Assembly (NCBI GenBank): GCA_039621445.1
Contig: CP154956.1
Location: 1,534,719 to 1,598,718, forward strand
Direction: 5' to 3'
Origin: Euglena gracilis
Lineage: Eukaryota > Euglenida > Euglenophyceae > Euglenales
Length of the DNA: 64,000 nucleotides
Under the pieces are notes generated by a model that worked only from the letters and a program-made list of their open reading frames with translations, made no database searches and was not told where the DNA came from. The position numbers and the translations under genes are program-made. Positions 62,570 to 64,000 of the stretch are shown in pieces; the first letter of the stretch is position 1; the number at the start of each line of letters is the position of its first letter.

Positions 62570-64000
62570 GATGAACAGATGGAGGTAAGACCTGATCAAC
62601 CTTACCCCCCCTGCCCATCCGCCTTCACGGTCAGTACCCGGAATTATTTCGGGTCCCCTACCACCCACTCCACATTTCCGCTCGGAATGCTGAGCAAAGT
62701 AGGAAAGGGTTCATGGGAGAGCTGGCATGCAAACGTATTTCCGCCAGACCCTTCACTTTGCGTACCACCAATGGAATTACTCGTCCAAGCGGAAATCCGC
62801 ATCCAAAATTTCTCCACTAAAGTTAAAATTCTCATTGACACTGGTTGTCGCATTGCACTGCTCTTTCGGTTGGGGTTGATACCGACCCCGCTCTTGGTAA
62901 GCGCCAAGAAACCGATCAAAATTACAACCGCGGATAACACCCCCATGTGTGGTGGTGATTTGGGATGTGTGCTCGAGATACTCTTGCCCATCATTCCGAA
63001 GCATCACTCACAACCCCCACAATTACAACATTTCACCAATATTTGGGGTTACGAGTCCGGAATTCACGGGTCTGACGTAATTTTGGGATACCCATTTTTA
63101 CGCCAGTACCGATTGGTTGTGGATTGCCACTCCCACGGTTTGCGCACAGCACCCACCACTTCATTGACACCCAAACCACCATCACCGTTGACATCCGCCA
63201 TGATGACCACCACTTTTCCAACACCGTTACCCACAATGGCAACACCGTTATCCACCACACCAACAACCGTTTTCCACACCCGGGGTACGGAGAAAGCCTC
63301 CCCCCTGCCCAATGACACACCAACATGCGTTCCACATGAGGCAGGGCAAGCGAGTAGCGGTACCCCCGCCGTTTCACTGGGTTACAAGACGAAAGCCCAA
63401 AGGCCTGAAGATATATCGGTGTCGAGTAGTCGCCCAGCCACACCACCACTCCGTTACCCACCAGTTGTGCCGAATCCAGGCACACCTGTACAAGACTCAC
63501 CGGCTAATGCCATCGACACCCACGTACACGCACACCCGTCACACCACTACACTTCCTTCCAATGTGTGCACTGCAGGAGAATTTCCACCCAATCGGATTT
63601 CGATTGTGGATGTTTAGTTGAAAATCCGACACTAATCGCAATTCCGAATACGGAATCCACACCCAAGGATACACTTGGTTCTAACCCGCAATGCGCGGAG
63701 ATACACCGAGTACTCCAACAACGCGGAATAACCTCGGTGTTCGTAAATGCGAAAAGCGTCATGCCTAATCACCATCCAATGTACACTTGGTATGAGTTTT
63801 ATGGGTGATGGGGAAATCCCCAACCTGTCCAAACTCCCTTGGGATTACCCCTTGAGGTAGTGGAAGACAACCCGCATGTTTGTGGATCCATTCATTGTGT
63901 TTCTTCTCTCCAACCCGGAAATCGGGTGCATGAATACGCGAAACGCGTATGGAATGCTTTCAATTTTGGTCAATATCGCATTTTGGAACGATGGTTTTCC
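62534..64000 (+). pseudogene. Protease and start of Dam-like domain of AZ'
   Basis: Same protein as AZ Pol: DTG at 62837-62845 and MCGGDLGCVLEILLP. The frame closes at a premature TGA (63806-63808) inside the divergent patch, where AZ reads AEWGN. The same register is homologous beyond it to the window edge, entering the LEIDAFSS region. This copy therefore could not express Pol past protease unless the patch is an assembly error. Confidence 0.8.

Larger units (their letters stand above)
54810..64000. repeat. Large inverted repeat (arms 54810-59396 and 59427-64000)
   Basis: The two arms are reverse complements for at least ~4.57 kb and meet head to head at a 30-nt spacer (59397-59426). The innermost arm sequence is GGAATCATTCCGCGTT on the left and its complement at 59427-59442. 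Identity is near-complete over ~59.6-63.65 kb, with two divergent patches: next to the centre (about a dozen differences in ~200 bp) and at 63655-63815 (~20 in ~155 bp). The right arm runs off the window, so its full length is unknown. Confidence 0.9.
59427..64000 (+). mobile_element. Family A retrotransposon AZ' (second copy, plus strand)
   Basis: This is the right arm of the inverted repeat. It begins inside gag and runs through the UAG, protease and into the Dam-like domain at the window edge. Its Gag frame is unbroken, unlike AZ. Confidence 0.85.

Overview
The window is eukaryotic repeat DNA. It has no bacterial operons, rRNA or tRNA genes. Nearly all of it is LTR retrotransposons of the Ty3/gypsy class (order PR-RT-RNase H-integrase-chromodomain, i.e. 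chromovirus-like), nested, truncated and inverted. Primer-binding sites resemble the complement of initiator tRNA-Met, and two families carry DNA-methyltransferase-like domains. An alga or other protist is my guess, but the sequence does not name the lineage. Only about 0.66 kb (3529-4190) looks like non-element DNA.

Three families are present; the names are mine. Family A is very large (more than 15 kb), with ~0.43-kb LTRs (TGTGTAC...GTACACT). It encodes a long coiled-coil Gag with CCHC knuckles, an in-frame UAG followed by a hairpin, then Pol (protease, a Dam-like domain, RT, RNase H, integrase, chromodomain), and a third ORF of ~1,800 aa (ORF3) of unknown function. Family B has ~1.1-kb LTRs and carries a cytosine-C5 methyltransferase domain between Gag and protease. 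Family C is related to B, with ~0.86-kb LTRs, and has lost Gag and protease.

Layout. 1-3528: A0 (+), an A element with a large internal deletion whose 3' end is tandemly duplicated. 3529-4190: unique GC-rich DNA. 4191-18222: A1 (-), a degenerate element with its 5' LTR at 17790-18222. 18223-18373 and 37790-39848: A2 (-), split by B. 18374-37789: B (+), itself split by C (-) at 26740-33169. 39849-42450: A4 (-), an ORF3 middle piece. 42455-44275: A3 (+), an ORF3 N-terminal piece, interrupted by AZ. 44276-59396: AZ (-), the most complete A element, lacking the Gag N-terminus and 5' LTR. 59427-64000: AZ' (+), a second copy in head-to-head orientation, making an inverted repeat with ~4.6-kb arms about a 30-nt spacer.

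How the parts would work. Gag would form particles, and Pol would be made by reading through the Gag UAG. Protease, RT, RNase H and integrase would copy and insert the element, with the chromodomain guiding target choice. ORF3 sits in the env position behind a good 3' splice-site sequence in both A subfamilies, so a spliced subgenomic RNA is plausible. The methyltransferase-like domains of A and B point to a link with host DNA methylation. A-family coding DNA is also packed with short perfect inverted repeats (stems 4-9 bp, loops 2-5 nt), which I consider the most unusual sequence-level signal here. Most copies carry stops or frameshifts, so only AZ/AZ' looks recent.
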